Below are positions 9,114 through 17,187 of a DNA stretch of 64,000 nt, one piece after another (the first letter of the stretch is position 1; the number at the start of each line of letters is the position of its first letter). Position numbers and translations under genes: made by a program. The notes beneath the pieces are model-generated. The model did not search any database, had not been told where the DNA came from, and worked only from the letters and a program-made list of their open reading frames with translations. Source of the DNA: an uncultured Mycoplasmatota bacterium (GTDB taxonomy: Bacteria; Bacillota_I; Bacilli_A; RF39; UBA660); contig CAMMBO010000001.1 in assembly GCA_946494435.1 (NCBI GenBank), forward strand, positions 1 through 64,000, written 5' to 3'.

Positions 9114-9744
9114 TTTTTATATCGTCTTCATTAAAGCAAAGGCTATCCATTATTTCATTAGCAACTTTTTCCCACTCTTCATAAGTATTAACAGAACAGT
9201 TGAATTCAACAGTAACTAATTTATTATCAAGAGTAAAGAATCTCATATTATAATATGTATTCGCATCCGTTACCACTAATCTTGCAAAAGTCTTATCATA
9301 TTTTTGATATACTCCACTATCTATTACAGTCATACCTGTAAGACCTGCTACCCTGTTATTAAGATATGCTTCTAAACCATCATCAGTCATATCTTCATTA
9401 GTAGTACTAACAAAAACATGTTCAGAATCTGTCTCACTCATAAATACAAGTTCTGGACGATTATTATAATTATATTTACTCTTTAACGTCGCCTCATCTA
9501 ACATTGTAAAAGTATCAGGAACATTTAAAAAGAAACTACTATCAACTCTATACGTCTTAAAATTAATCTCCACTCCATTAACTTCAATTTTATCTTCCTT
9601 CTCTTCAACTTCCTCTTGTTTTTTATCTTCCTGTTTATTAATTGATTTTACATGGTTGTCATGAATCATATTAGCAAGAAAGAAAGCAATCACTACTATT
9701 ACAACAATACCAACAACACCTAAAATAATATCTTTTCTTTTCAT
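9097..9744 (-). CDS. Membrane-anchored extracellular protein of unknown function
   Basis: The protein starts with a basic segment and one membrane helix (IILGVVGIVVIVVIAFFLA, about residues 5-24). An acidic linker (KKQEEVEEKEDK) and a compact outer domain of about 150 residues with alternating strands follow. No lipobox Cys is present, so it is probably a signal-anchored protein. I do not recognise the domain. The ATG at 9744 is preferred to an ATG at 9756 because GGTG lies 6 nt before it. Its promoter has a duplicated 23-bp unit at the -35 region. Confidence 0.75.
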   Translation of the reverse strand: MKRKDIILGVVGIVVIVVIAFFLANMIHDNHVKSINKQEDKKQEEVEEKEDKIEVNGVEINFKTYRVDSSFFLNVPDTFTMLDEATLKSKYNYNNRPELVFMSETDSEHVFVSTTNEDMTDDGLEAYLNNRVAGLTGMTVIDSGVYQKYDKTFARLVVTDANTYYNMRFFTLDNKLVTVEFNCSVNTYEEWEKVANEIMDSLCFNEDDIKKYSSD

Positions 9745-9760
9745 ATTTAACACCATAATA

Positions 9761-9789
9761 AGTATATCATTTATAATAACAAACGTAAA
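9761..9789 (-). promoter_or_regulatory. Promoter of the membrane-anchored gene, -35 inside a tandem repeat
   Basis: On the minus strand TTTACG (9784-9789), a 17-nt spacer and TATACT (9761-9766) form a promoter. The TTTAC of the -35 belongs to the first copy of the 23-bp duplication at 9785-9830. Confidence 0.6.
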
Positions 9790-9830
9790 CTAGTTATCTT
9801 CATTAGTGTAAACTAGTTATCTTCATTAGA
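9785..9830. repeat. Two tandem 23-bp units at gene end and promoter
   Basis: Copies at 9785-9807 and 9808-9830 differ only at the last base. The second copy holds the last codons and stop of the YgjV-like gene, so the first copy is a duplication of a gene end that now supplies the -35 of the next gene. Confidence 0.9.
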
Positions 9831-10328
9831 TGATTTAAAAATTCTAATAAAGCCTATCAAACTTGCCAAAAGCTCAAATAAATTACTAATTACAGAAACA
9901 TAAGCACCAACAATAATATCATATACATTACTTATAAGTGCTACTACTATTCCTATAAAATAAGTTATCTTCAAATTTCTTTGCCATGCTCCATATGTAA
10001 ATAAACAAGCACCTAAAATAGGAATTAAAGAATATAAATTTTCATAAGTTAAAATTCCCAAAACTATAAAGCTAAATTCTAAAAGTATAAGAAAAAAAAT
10101 ACTTGTAGATTTATTTTTCTTTTCATCAATACGAAAAATAAACATCTTAATAGTTGAAATTAAAAAGGCAACCATTCCACTATAAGCATGTAAAACAAAA
10201 TACTGTAATACATAAAAAATATTAGCAAAGAATTGAAAATTTAAAAAATTAATACGTTTCTTTTGCAGATAACTAATAACTAAAAACAATAAAGCGAAAG
10301 CTCCAAAAATTTGTGCTAATACATTCAT
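9813..10328 (-). CDS. YgjV-family inner membrane protein
   Basis: This 171-aa polytopic protein resembles the bacterial YgjV family: it begins LAQIFGAFALLFLVISYLQKK and carries about five to six membrane helices in tandem. The function of the family is not established. The start at 10328 follows AGAAAGG. The last 23 bp of the gene region are tandemly duplicated just downstream. Confidence 0.75.
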   Translation of the reverse strand: MNVLAQIFGAFALLFLVISYLQKKRINFLNFQFFANIFYVLQYFVLHAYSGMVAFLISTIKMFIFRIDEKKNKSTSIFFLILLEFSFIVLGILTYENLYSLIPILGACLFTYGAWQRNLKITYFIGIVVALISNVYDIIVGAYVSVISNLFELLASLIGFIRIFKSSNEDN

Positions 10329-10371
10329 AATATCTTACCTTTCTAACAGATTATAACAAAAAAAGCACAAA

Positions 10372-10395
10372 AAAAGAAGTCCTAAGACTTCTTTT
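10372..10395 (-). terminator. Terminator of tuf
   Basis: A 10-bp stem AAAAGAAGTC/GACTTCTTTT with a 4-nt loop is followed by a T run on the minus strand, 9 bp past the tuf stop. Confidence 0.9.
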
Positions 10396-10404
10396 AAGTT
10401 TCTA

Positions 10405-11595
10405 TTATCCTTCGATTTCAGAAACAACACCAGCACCAACAGTACGTCCACCCTCACGGATAGAGAACTTAGTACCTTTTTCAATAGCAATTGGGTGAAT
10501 TAATTCAACTTCCATTGTTACATTATCACCAGGCATAACCATTTCTACACCTTCTGGTAAAGTAATTACACCAGTAACATCAGTAGTTCTGAAATAGAAT
10601 TGTGGACGATAGTTACTGAAGAATGGAGTATGACGTCCACCTTCTTCTTTGCTAAGTACATAAACCTCAGCTTTGAATTTATGATGTGGATGTACACTTC
10701 CTGGTTTAGCTAAAACTTGTCCACGTTCAACTTGTTCACGAGAGATACCACGAAGTAAAACACCAGAATTATCTCCAGCACGAGCTTCATCAAGTTGTTT
10801 TCTGAACATTTCAATACCAGTAACAACAGTCTTTTGAGTTGGTTTAATACCAACAATTTCAACTTCATCATTAAGTTTTAATGTACCACGTTCAACACGT
10901 CCAGTAACAACTGTACCACGACCTGTGATAGTGAAGACATCTTCGATACTCATTAAGAATGGTTTATCAGTATCACGTTCTGGAGTTGGAATCCAAGAAT
11001 CAACAGCATCCATTAAATCATAGATAGCTTGAACATACTTAGGATCTCCTTCAAGAGCTTTAAGAGCAGAACCCTTAATGATAGGAGTTTCATCTCCTTC
11101 GTAACCATATTCATTTAATAAGTCACGAACTTCCATTTCTACTAAATCGATTAACTCATCATCATCAACCATATCACATTTGTTTAAGAATACAACCATA
11201 CGAGGTACTCCAACTTGACGTGATAATAGGATATGTTCACGAGTTTGTGCCATAGCTCCATCTGTAGCAGCAATTACAAGAATTGCACCATCCATTTGAG
11301 CAGCACCAGTAATCATGTTTTTAACATAGTCAGCATGTCCTGGGCAGTCAACGTGAGCATAATGACGTTTTTCAGTTTGGTATTCTACGTGTGCAGTATT
11401 AATTGTAATACCACGTTCTCTTTCTTCTGGAGCTTTATCAATGTTTGCATAATCTGTAAAATCAGCCCATGCAGGGTTTTTATCATGTAAACATTTAGTA
11501 ATAGCTGCAGTTAAAGTAGTTTTACCATGATCTACGTGTCCAATTGTACCAATGTTAACATGTGGTTTTGAACGATCAAATTTTTGTTTTGCCAT
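10405..11595 (-). CDS. tuf: Elongation factor Tu
   Basis: EF-Tu carries aminoacyl-tRNA to the ribosome as a GTP complex. The GTPase motifs are intact: [10 protein letters not shown] (P-loop), [12 protein letters not shown] (switch II), NKCD and the GSALKAL segment. Domains 2 and 3 follow, with the usual C-terminal [10 protein letters not shown]. The 396-aa form starting [14 protein letters not shown] is the family start; AGGAGG lies before this ATG, and an upstream in-frame ATG at 11622 is not used. It ends the str cluster but also has its own promoter. Confidence 0.99.
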   Translation of the reverse strand: MAKQKFDRSKPHVNIGTIGHVDHGKTTLTAAITKCLHDKNPAWADFTDYANIDKAPEERERGITINTAHVEYQTEKRHYAHVDCPGHADYVKNMITGAAQMDGAILVIAATDGAMAQTREHILLSRQVGVPRMVVFLNKCDMVDDDELIDLVEMEVRDLLNEYGYEGDETPIIKGSALKALEGDPKYVQAIYDLMDAVDSWIPTPERDTDKPFLMSIEDVFTITGRGTVVTGRVERGTLKLNDEVEIVGIKPTQKTVVTGIEMFRKQLDEARAGDNSGVLLRGISREQVERGQVLAKPGSVHPHHKFKAEVYVLSKEEGGRHTPFFSNYRPQFYFRTTDVTGVITLPEGVEMVMPGDNVTMEVELIHPIAIEKGTKFSIREGGRTVGAGVVSEIEG

Positions 11596-11627
11596 ATTTT
11601 TTTCCTCCTCTTTTAATTTCACTATAT

Positions 11628-11656
11628 ATTTTATCTAACAATTAGCAAATTTGCAA
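11628..11656 (-). promoter_or_regulatory. Internal promoter of tuf
   Basis: TTGCAA (11651-11656), a 17-nt spacer and TAAAAT (11628-11633) on the minus strand lie between fusA and tuf, allowing extra tuf transcription. Confidence 0.65.
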
Positions 11657-11685
11657 CTGTTTAGAACTAAATTTATGAGTTTCTT

Positions 11686-13755
11686 TTAATTTCCACTCTT
11701 TTTAATGATTTCTTCAGCAATATTTTTAGGAACTTCTTCATAATGATCAAATGTCATAACAAAGTTTCCTCTACCTTGAGTATTACTACGTAAGTTAGTA
11801 GCATATCCAAACATCTCAGAAAGTGGAACCATTGCTGATAATTTAACCACATTTCCAAGAGATTCTTGTCCAAGTGGACGTCCACGACGACTAGTTAAGT
11901 CTCCCATAACGTTACCGAAGTACTCATCAGGTGTCGTAACATCAACTTTCATGATTGGTTCAAGAAGTACTGCTTGACACTTATTCTTAGCTTCTTTTAA
12001 AGCCATAGATGCAGCAATCTTGAATGCCATTTCACTAGAGTCTACATCATGGTATGAACCATCAAATAATGTTGCTTTAATATCAATCATAGGGTATCCA
12101 GCTAAAATACCAGTTTGCATTGCTTCTTGTAATCCCTTATCAACAACAGGAATATATTCACGAGGAACAACACCACCTACGATTTGATCAACAAATTCAT
12201 ATCCTTTATCAGGATTTGGTTCAAACTTAATCCAAACGTGACCATATTGTCCACGACCACCAGATTGTTTAATGTATTTACCTTCACAATCAGCTGCTTG
12301 TTTAATAGTCTCACGATAAGCAACTTGTGGAGCACCAACGTTCGCTTCAACATGGAACTCACGTTTCATACGATCAACTAAGACATCAAGGTGTAACTCA
12401 CCCATACCAGCGATAACAGTTTGACCAGTTTCATGATCAGTATGTACTCTAAATGTTGGATCTTCTTCAGCAAGTTTTTGTAATGCAAGTGCCATCTTAT
12501 CTTGGTCAGCTTTACTCTTAGGTTCAACAGCAAGTTGAATAACTGGCTCAGGAACAATAAGTTTCTCTAAGATAATAGGTTTCTTCTCATCACATAATGT
12601 ATCTCCTGTAGTAGTATTCTTAAGTCCAACAGCAGCTGCTATATCACCAGTATATACATCACTAATCTCTTTACGAGTATTAGCATGCATTTGTAATATA
12701 CGACCAATTCTTTCTTTAGCATCTTTAGTAGAGTTAAGTACATAACTACCACTAGCTAAATGACCTGAATAAACTCTAAAGAATGTTAAACGTCCAACGA
12801 ACGGATCAGTCATTACTTTAAATGCTAAAGCACTAAATGGTTCACTATCACTTGGATGACGAACTTCTTCTTCTCCCTTTAAGTTATGTCCTTTAATAGA
12901 TGGAATATCTAAAGGACTTGGTAAGTAATCAATAACAGCATCAAGTAATGGTTTAATACCCATATTACCTAAAGCAGTACCACACATAACTGGGAAGAAC
13001 TTAGCTGCAAGACATCCTTTACGAATAGCACGTTTAATCATTTCTACTGTTACTTCTCCACCTTCAAGATATGTTTCCATCATCTCATCATCGAATTCAG
13101 CAACAGCATCAAGTAAATCAGCATGTTTCTCTTCTGCTAAATCTTTTAAGTCTGCAGGAATTTCTATTTCTTTAGACTCTTCAGCCTCAGTACCATCAAA
13201 CTCATAAGCTTTCATAGTAACTAAATCAATAACACCATGGAACTCAGCTTCAGCACCAATAGGCCATTGTATAGGTTTAGCATTAACTCCTAAACGATCT
13301 TTAATAGTTTTTAAACTATATTCAAAGTTAGCTCCCATCTTATCCATTTTATTTGCAAAAATCATTCTAGGAACTTTAAATTCATCAGCTTGTCTCCAAA
13401 CTGTTTCCATTTGTGGTTCAACACCAGCTTGAGCATCAAGCAAAGCTACAGAACCATCTAAAACTCTTAAACTACGACTAACTTCGATAGTAAAGTCTAC
13501 GTGTCCTGGAGTATCGATAATATTATAACGATATCCTTTCCAATATGCAGTAGTAGCTGCACTTGTTATAGTAATACCACGCTCTTTTTCTTGCTCCATC
13601 CAGTCCATTTGACTAGCACCTTCATGAGTCTCACCAATCTTATGGATTTTACCAGTAAGATATAGAATACGTTCAGTACAAGTAGTCTTACCAGCATCGA
13701 TATGAGCCATAATTCCAAAGTTTCTTGTTTTTTCTAATGACGTATCTCTTGCCAT
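11686..13755 (-). CDS. fusA: Elongation factor G
   Basis: EF-G is the GTPase that drives ribosomal translocation. The 689-aa protein has the G domain ([36 protein letters not shown]), the beta domain and the C-terminal domains III-V ([33 protein letters not shown]). The length is standard. It begins 12 bp after rpsG in the order rpsL-rpsG-fusA-tuf typical of Bacillota. Nothing unusual was seen. Confidence 0.99.
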   Translation of the reverse strand: MARDTSLEKTRNFGIMAHIDAGKTTCTERILYLTGKIHKIGETHEGASQMDWMEQEKERGITITSAATTAYWKGYRYNIIDTPGHVDFTIEVSRSLRVLDGSVALLDAQAGVEPQMETVWRQADEFKVPRMIFANKMDKMGANFEYSLKTIKDRLGVNAKPIQWPIGAEAEFHGVIDLVTMKAYEFDGTEAEESKEIEIPADLKDLAEEKHADLLDAVAEFDDEMMETYLEGGEVTVEMIKRAIRKGCLAAKFFPVMCGTALGNMGIKPLLDAVIDYLPSPLDIPSIKGHNLKGEEEVRHPSDSEPFSALAFKVMTDPFVGRLTFFRVYSGHLASGSYVLNSTKDAKERIGRILQMHANTRKEISDVYTGDIAAAVGLKNTTTGDTLCDEKKPIILEKLIVPEPVIQLAVEPKSKADQDKMALALQKLAEEDPTFRVHTDHETGQTVIAGMGELHLDVLVDRMKREFHVEANVGAPQVAYRETIKQAADCEGKYIKQSGGRGQYGHVWIKFEPNPDKGYEFVDQIVGGVVPREYIPVVDKGLQEAMQTGILAGYPMIDIKATLFDGSYHDVDSSEMAFKIAASMALKEAKNKCQAVLLEPIMKVDVTTPDEYFGNVMGDLTSRRGRPLGQESLGNVVKLSAMVPLSEMFGYATNLRSNTQGRGNFVMTFDHYEEVPKNIAEEIIKKSGN

Positions 13756-13767
13756 AATTTCTCCTTC

Positions 13768-14235
13768 CTACCAACGATAATGAGCATAAGCCTTATTAGC
13801 TTCAGCCATTCTGTGGGTATCTTCACGTTTTTTAACAGCAGCACCGCTTCCATTAGATGCATCTATTATTTCATTAGCTAAATTATCAGCCATTCCACGT
13901 CCTCCACGTTTTCTAGAAAATCCAACTAACCAACGTAAAGCTAAAGCTTCAGCTCTTGCTGGAGTAACTTCTTGAGGAACTTGATAATTAGCTCCACCTA
14001 CTCTTCTAGATTTAACTTCTAAAGCAGGCTTAATATTTTCCATCGCTTCATTAAAAGCATCTATTGCATCTTTACCAGTTTTCTCTTTAACGATATTAAA
14101 AGCATCATAAACGATAGTTTGAGCAACACCTTTTTTACCATCAAGCATAACTGTATTAATAAGTTTAGCAACAGTCTTAGACTTATATATAGGATCTGGT
14201 AAAATATCTCTTTTAACAGCACGTCTTTTACGCAT
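13768..14235 (-). CDS. rpsG: 30S ribosomal protein S7
   Basis: S7 nucleates folding of the 3' domain of 16S rRNA and contacts tRNA at the E site. The 155-aa protein matches the family: [20 protein letters not shown] at the start, [16 protein letters not shown] [15 protein letters not shown] in the middle, and [11 protein letters not shown] with the C-terminal helix. GGAGG precedes the ATG. It lies between rpsL and fusA. Confidence 0.98.
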   Translation of the reverse strand: MRKRRAVKRDILPDPIYKSKTVAKLINTVMLDGKKGVAQTIVYDAFNIVKEKTGKDAIDAFNEAMENIKPALEVKSRRVGGANYQVPQEVTPARAEALALRWLVGFSRKRGGRGMADNLANEIIDASNGSGAAVKKREDTHRMAEANKAYAHYRW

Positions 14236-14262
14236 AATTTATCCTCCTTCCAATTCTAAATA

Positions 14263-14676
14263 TTATTTCTTAGGCTTTTTAGCCCCGTATTTACTACGGC
14301 CTTGTTTTCTATCTTTAACTCCTGCTGTATCTAGTGCGCCACGAATAATATGATAACGAACTCCGATTAAGTCCTTAACACGTCCACCACGAACTAATAC
14401 AACACTATGCTCTTGTAAGTTATGTCCAATACCAGGAATATAAGTATCTACTTCCTTACCATTACTTAATCTAACACGAGCATACTTACGTAAAGCTGAG
14501 TTTGGTTTCTTAGGTGTCTTAGTACCAACACGAGTACAAACTCCACGTTTTTGAGGAGATGGATTATTTGTTTGCTTTCTTCTAATTGTATTAACTCCTA
14601 CTAAAAGTACTGGAGCCTTACTCTTACGAGTCTTACTTCCTCTACCTTTACGAACTAATTGATTTACTGTAGGCAT
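14263..14676 (-). CDS. rpsL: 30S ribosomal protein S12
   Basis: S12 is part of the decoding centre and a site of streptomycin resistance mutations. The sequence carries [20 protein letters not shown] and the [19 protein letters not shown] block. In the streptomycin-critical segments Lys of TPKKPNS and Lys of GGRVKDL are present, the usual sensitive-type residues. The family N-terminus [11 protein letters not shown] sets the start at 14676, although an ATG at 14685 is closer to AAAGGAG. It opens the str operon. Confidence 0.98.
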   Translation of the reverse strand: MPTVNQLVRKGRGSKTRKSKAPVLLVGVNTIRRKQTNNPSPQKRGVCTRVGTKTPKKPNSALRKYARVRLSNGKEVDTYIPGIGHNLQEHSVVLVRGGRVKDLIGVRYHIIRGALDTAGVKDRKQGRSKYGAKKPKK

Positions 14677-14738
14677 TGTAATCATTAACTCCTTTCTTTA
14701 CACATATCCAGGTGTATCATTTTCACTTTTAAATAAAA

Positions 14739-14755
14739 TTTTGCCCATGGCAAAA
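14739..14755 (-). promoter_or_regulatory. Terminator-like hairpin in the rpsL leader
   Basis: On the minus strand TTTTGCC-ATG-GGCAAAA is followed by TTTTATTT. It lies about 15 nt after the expected transcription start of the str operon, so it may act as an attenuator or a stabilising 5' hairpin. Confidence 0.5.
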
Positions 14756-14777
14756 CTAAATTTAAATCAGCATACAT

Positions 14778-14807
14778 AATATAACACTATGCTTAAGATA
14801 TTGTCAA
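14778..14807 (-). promoter_or_regulatory. Strong promoter of the str operon
   Basis: A consensus TTGACA (14802-14807) is followed, after 17-18 nt, by TTATAT/TATATT (14778-14784) on the minus strand. It precedes rpsL-rpsG-fusA. Confidence 0.85.
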
Positions 14808-14814
14808 TACATTT

Positions 14815-15168
14815 TTACTTTTTATTTCTTAAAAATCCCCTAATTATAAAAATACTTTCTATAATAGCAAAAAAGAATAACATAAATCTAAGAAAAGTCA
14901 TAACAAATGAATAAAGTTCAAAATCTCTATTATTAACCAAAAAACTACATAATATAATTATAACAGTAAAAACATATGTAATTTTCTTATATTTATCATT
15001 ATACGCAAAAATATTATCATTTATAAGATAAAGTGTTCCTAATAACAAAAATATATTAACAATAAATTCGGTATTAGAACTAATAGAAGGACCAAAAACA
15101 AATAACACATACCATATAATCGCTATATTTATGAGTAAAATTCCCCTAGATTTTTCATATATATTCAT
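14815..15168 (-). CDS. Unknown small membrane protein, 117 aa
   Basis: This hydrophobic protein has about four membrane helices (IAIIWYVLFVFGP; IVNIFLLLGTLYLI; ITYVFTVIIILCSFL; FLRFMLFFFAIIESIFI) and a basic C-terminus. I recognise no domain. It lies 18 bp downstream of thyA on the same strand, so it is probably read from the thyA promoter. Its stop codon is immediately upstream of the str promoter. Confidence 0.65.
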   Translation of the reverse strand: MNIYEKSRGILLINIAIIWYVLFVFGPSISSNTEFIVNIFLLLGTLYLINDNIFAYNDKYKKITYVFTVIIILCSFLVNNRDFELYSFVMTFLRFMLFFFAIIESIFIIRGFLRNKK

Positions 15169-15186
15169 AAGTATTACCTTCTTATA

Positions 15187-16365
15187 TTATTGTGTAATAG
15201 GAAAACTAATCTTCCCCATATGTTTATAATTCTTAACCTTACAATGTTTTAACTCTCTAGAATTATCAAAGCTAAAGAAATCTTTAACACTCTCATCTAA
15301 CCATAAATAAGGTTTCTCATCGCTTTCTATAATATCAATAATTTTCTTATCTAACTTACAATTTTTAATATATTCGGTTTCTTCAATATCTTCCACTTCT
15401 TCTAACTTATCAAGAAACAAATTTAAAGACATCTCATAATTTTTAAAATCATTTACATGATCTTTATATTGACTTAAAAGCTCCCTATATCTTTTATATC
15501 TATCTATCTGCTCTTCTATACCATCTACTTGATTAACATAAATATGAGCATCTTTAATAGAATAGTTAATCTTACCAGCTTCTAAATCAGTAACCTGAGC
15601 AATCATTTTTAAAAGTGTTGCATACTGAGTAACATTAAAAGGTAAACCTAAAGCCGTATCGCAACTTCTCTGATGAACAGATAAATTTAATGTATCACCT
15701 GTTACATCCCATTCCGTTGACCAAACACAAGAAGGTAAAACTGCTGTCCTCAAAAATTCATTTTGCCACAAACTATAAACCATTCTTCTATCAATTCTAT
15801 TATTTTTCAAAGTATCAATTAAATTTTGTGTAAACTTATATCTATCAGTAATAAATCCATAAGCAGTACCAATAGTACAAGCATATTCCTTACCATAAAA
15901 CTTAGCCGCTTTAATATTTTTCCCCTCAATTAAACTCTTAGCAGTTATCACATTACCTTTTTCATCATATTTAGGCCTCAACTTACCATTAGGATTATCA
16001 ACAGAAACACTTAAAGGGTCTAAAACAACAACTTCCTTACCTTTATCAAAATTATCTGTACTAGGTTCATAAATACGATAAATTCCATCTTCATCAACCA
16101 TCCATTCATCCCATATATGAACACCACGTTTATGAAGTTCTCTAACATCATTAGATTGCATTTGCCAAATCCAAAGCATTTCAATAATAGCATTCTTATA
16201 AAATGTTTGTTTTGTTTGTAATATAGGAAACTCTTCCCTTAAATCAAATTCTAAATTATAACTAGGAAGCTTAATAGTATTAACACCAGTTCTATTCTCT
16301 ACCTCAACCCCTTTTGATAATATTTCTTTTTCCAAACTAATATAATCGTCATCAAATTTAGTCAT
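15187..16365 (-). CDS. thyA: Thymidylate synthase, long divergent form
   Basis: ThyA methylates dUMP to dTMP using methylene-tetrahydrofolate. The N-terminal core (NRTGVNTIKLPSYNLEFDL, IIEMLWIWQM, IWDEW), the SRR-like RIDRRMVYSLWQNEF, the catalytic Cys in VLPSCVW, the QRSCDTALGLPFN dUMP pocket and DAHIYVNQ are all visible. The pocket Asn (LPFNV) is kept, favouring dUMP over dCMP. Unusual points: 392 aa against about 265-280, an insertion of about 60 residues after IWDEW, an acidic C-terminal extension, and PCH changed to SCV. AGGGAGGATTATT precedes the ATG. The identity is good; normal activity is likely but not certain. Confidence 0.88.
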   Translation of the reverse strand: MTKFDDDYISLEKEILSKGVEVENRTGVNTIKLPSYNLEFDLREEFPILQTKQTFYKNAIIEMLWIWQMQSNDVRELHKRGVHIWDEWMVDEDGIYRIYEPSTDNFDKGKEVVVLDPLSVSVDNPNGKLRPKYDEKGNVITAKSLIEGKNIKAAKFYGKEYACTIGTAYGFITDRYKFTQNLIDTLKNNRIDRRMVYSLWQNEFLRTAVLPSCVWSTEWDVTGDTLNLSVHQRSCDTALGLPFNVTQYATLLKMIAQVTDLEAGKINYSIKDAHIYVNQVDGIEEQIDRYKRYRELLSQYKDHVNDFKNYEMSLNLFLDKLEEVEDIEETEYIKNCKLDKKIIDIIESDEKPYLWLDESVKDFFSFDNSRELKHCKVKNYKHMGKISFPITQ

Positions 16366-16403
16366 AATAATCCTCCCTACTTTCCCTAATTACTCTTTAA
16401 TTA

Positions 16404-16432
16404 AGAATATCATTAACTAAATTCAAAATCAA
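16404..16432 (-). promoter_or_regulatory. thyA promoter, -35 inside a tandem repeat
   Basis: On the minus strand TTGATT (16427-16432), a 17-nt spacer and TATTCT (16404-16409). The -35 lies in the first copy of the 27-bp duplication at 16423-16476. Confidence 0.6.
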
Positions 16433-16476
16433 GTAAGCAATTTATAACATCAAAATCAAGTAAGCAATTTATAACT
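16423..16476. repeat. Two tandem 27-bp units between divergent promoters
   Basis: Copies at 16423-16449 and 16450-16476 are identical except for the last base. They lie between thyA and the divergent flavoprotein-rubredoxin pseudogene. Confidence 0.9.
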
Positions 16477-16485
16477 CCAATAATC

Positions 16486-16494
16486 TGTTATAAT
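16486..16494 (+). promoter_or_regulatory. Extended -10 promoter of the flavoprotein-rubredoxin gene
   Basis: TGTTATAAT fits an extended -10 (TGnTATAAT), 20 bp before the ATG at 16515. No clear -35 is needed for this class. Confidence 0.55.
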
Positions 16495-16514
16495 AATTAT
16501 GAAAGGAGAAGAAA

Positions 16515-17157
16515 ATGAATTTACAAATATTAAACAATATCTCTTATGGGATGTATATAATAACAACAAAAGGGAATAATAAAAATGTAGGATGTATTAT
16601 AAACACAGTATGTCAAATAACATCAGAAAAGCCAGTTATTTCTATAAGTTTAAACAAACAAAATTATACAAACAAAGAAATGTAGTATCTCAATATTATC
16701 AGAAGAAGCAAATAAAGAATTAATTGGCATATTTGGTTATTTCTCATCAAAAGATACTGATAAATTTAAAGATACTATCTATGAAGAAATAGATGGCTTA
16801 CCTATTGTTAAAGAAGGAAGCAATGCTTATATAATAGGAGATGTTATTGATATTATAAGTGTAGAAACTCACGATATATTTCTAATAAGAGTTAAAAAGA
16901 CAGCACAACTAACTAATGATACTTCTATGACTTATAAATATTATCATGAAGTATTAAAAGGTAAAGCCCCTAAAAAAGCACCTACATATATAAAGGAGGA
17001 GAATATTAATTTGAACAAAGAAGGAAATAAATACAAATGTACCGTTTGTGGATATATTTATGATGATGCTAAAGAAGAAATTAAATTTGAGGATTTACCA
17101 AATGATTGGAAATGTCCAGTATGTGGGGTAGGTAAAGATAAATTTATTAAACTATAA
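16515..17157 (+). pseudogene. Broken flavin reductase-rubredoxin fusion
   Basis: An intact gene of this type encodes a flavodoxin-reductase-like FMN domain fused to rubredoxin, an electron carrier used in anaerobe oxygen or NO defence. The first frame (16515-16685) gives 56 aa (NISYGMYIITTKG...INTVCQITSEKP) and stops at TAG. The next frame continues from about 16684 with [24 protein letters not shown] to the rubredoxin domain, whose two CxxCG knuckles (CTVCGY and CPVCGV) are intact. The family normally has about ten more residues at the junction, so there is a deletion as well as a frame change. An ATG at 16927 could still make a short rubredoxin-containing product. Confidence 0.8.
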
Positions 17158-17162
17158 GAAAA

Positions 17163-17182
17163 CTTGGCTATTTAAAGTCAAG
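17163..17182. terminator. Weak bidirectional terminator
   Basis: CTTGGC/GTCAAG (6 bp, one G-U) with an 8-nt loop, followed by CTCTTTTA on the plus strand and TTTTCTT on the minus strand, lies between convergent genes. Confidence 0.5.
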
Positions 17183-17187
17183 CTCTT

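Noticed and set aside
9016..9219. 67-aa plus-strand frame
   Set aside because: It crosses a strong terminator and is antisense to a supported gene.
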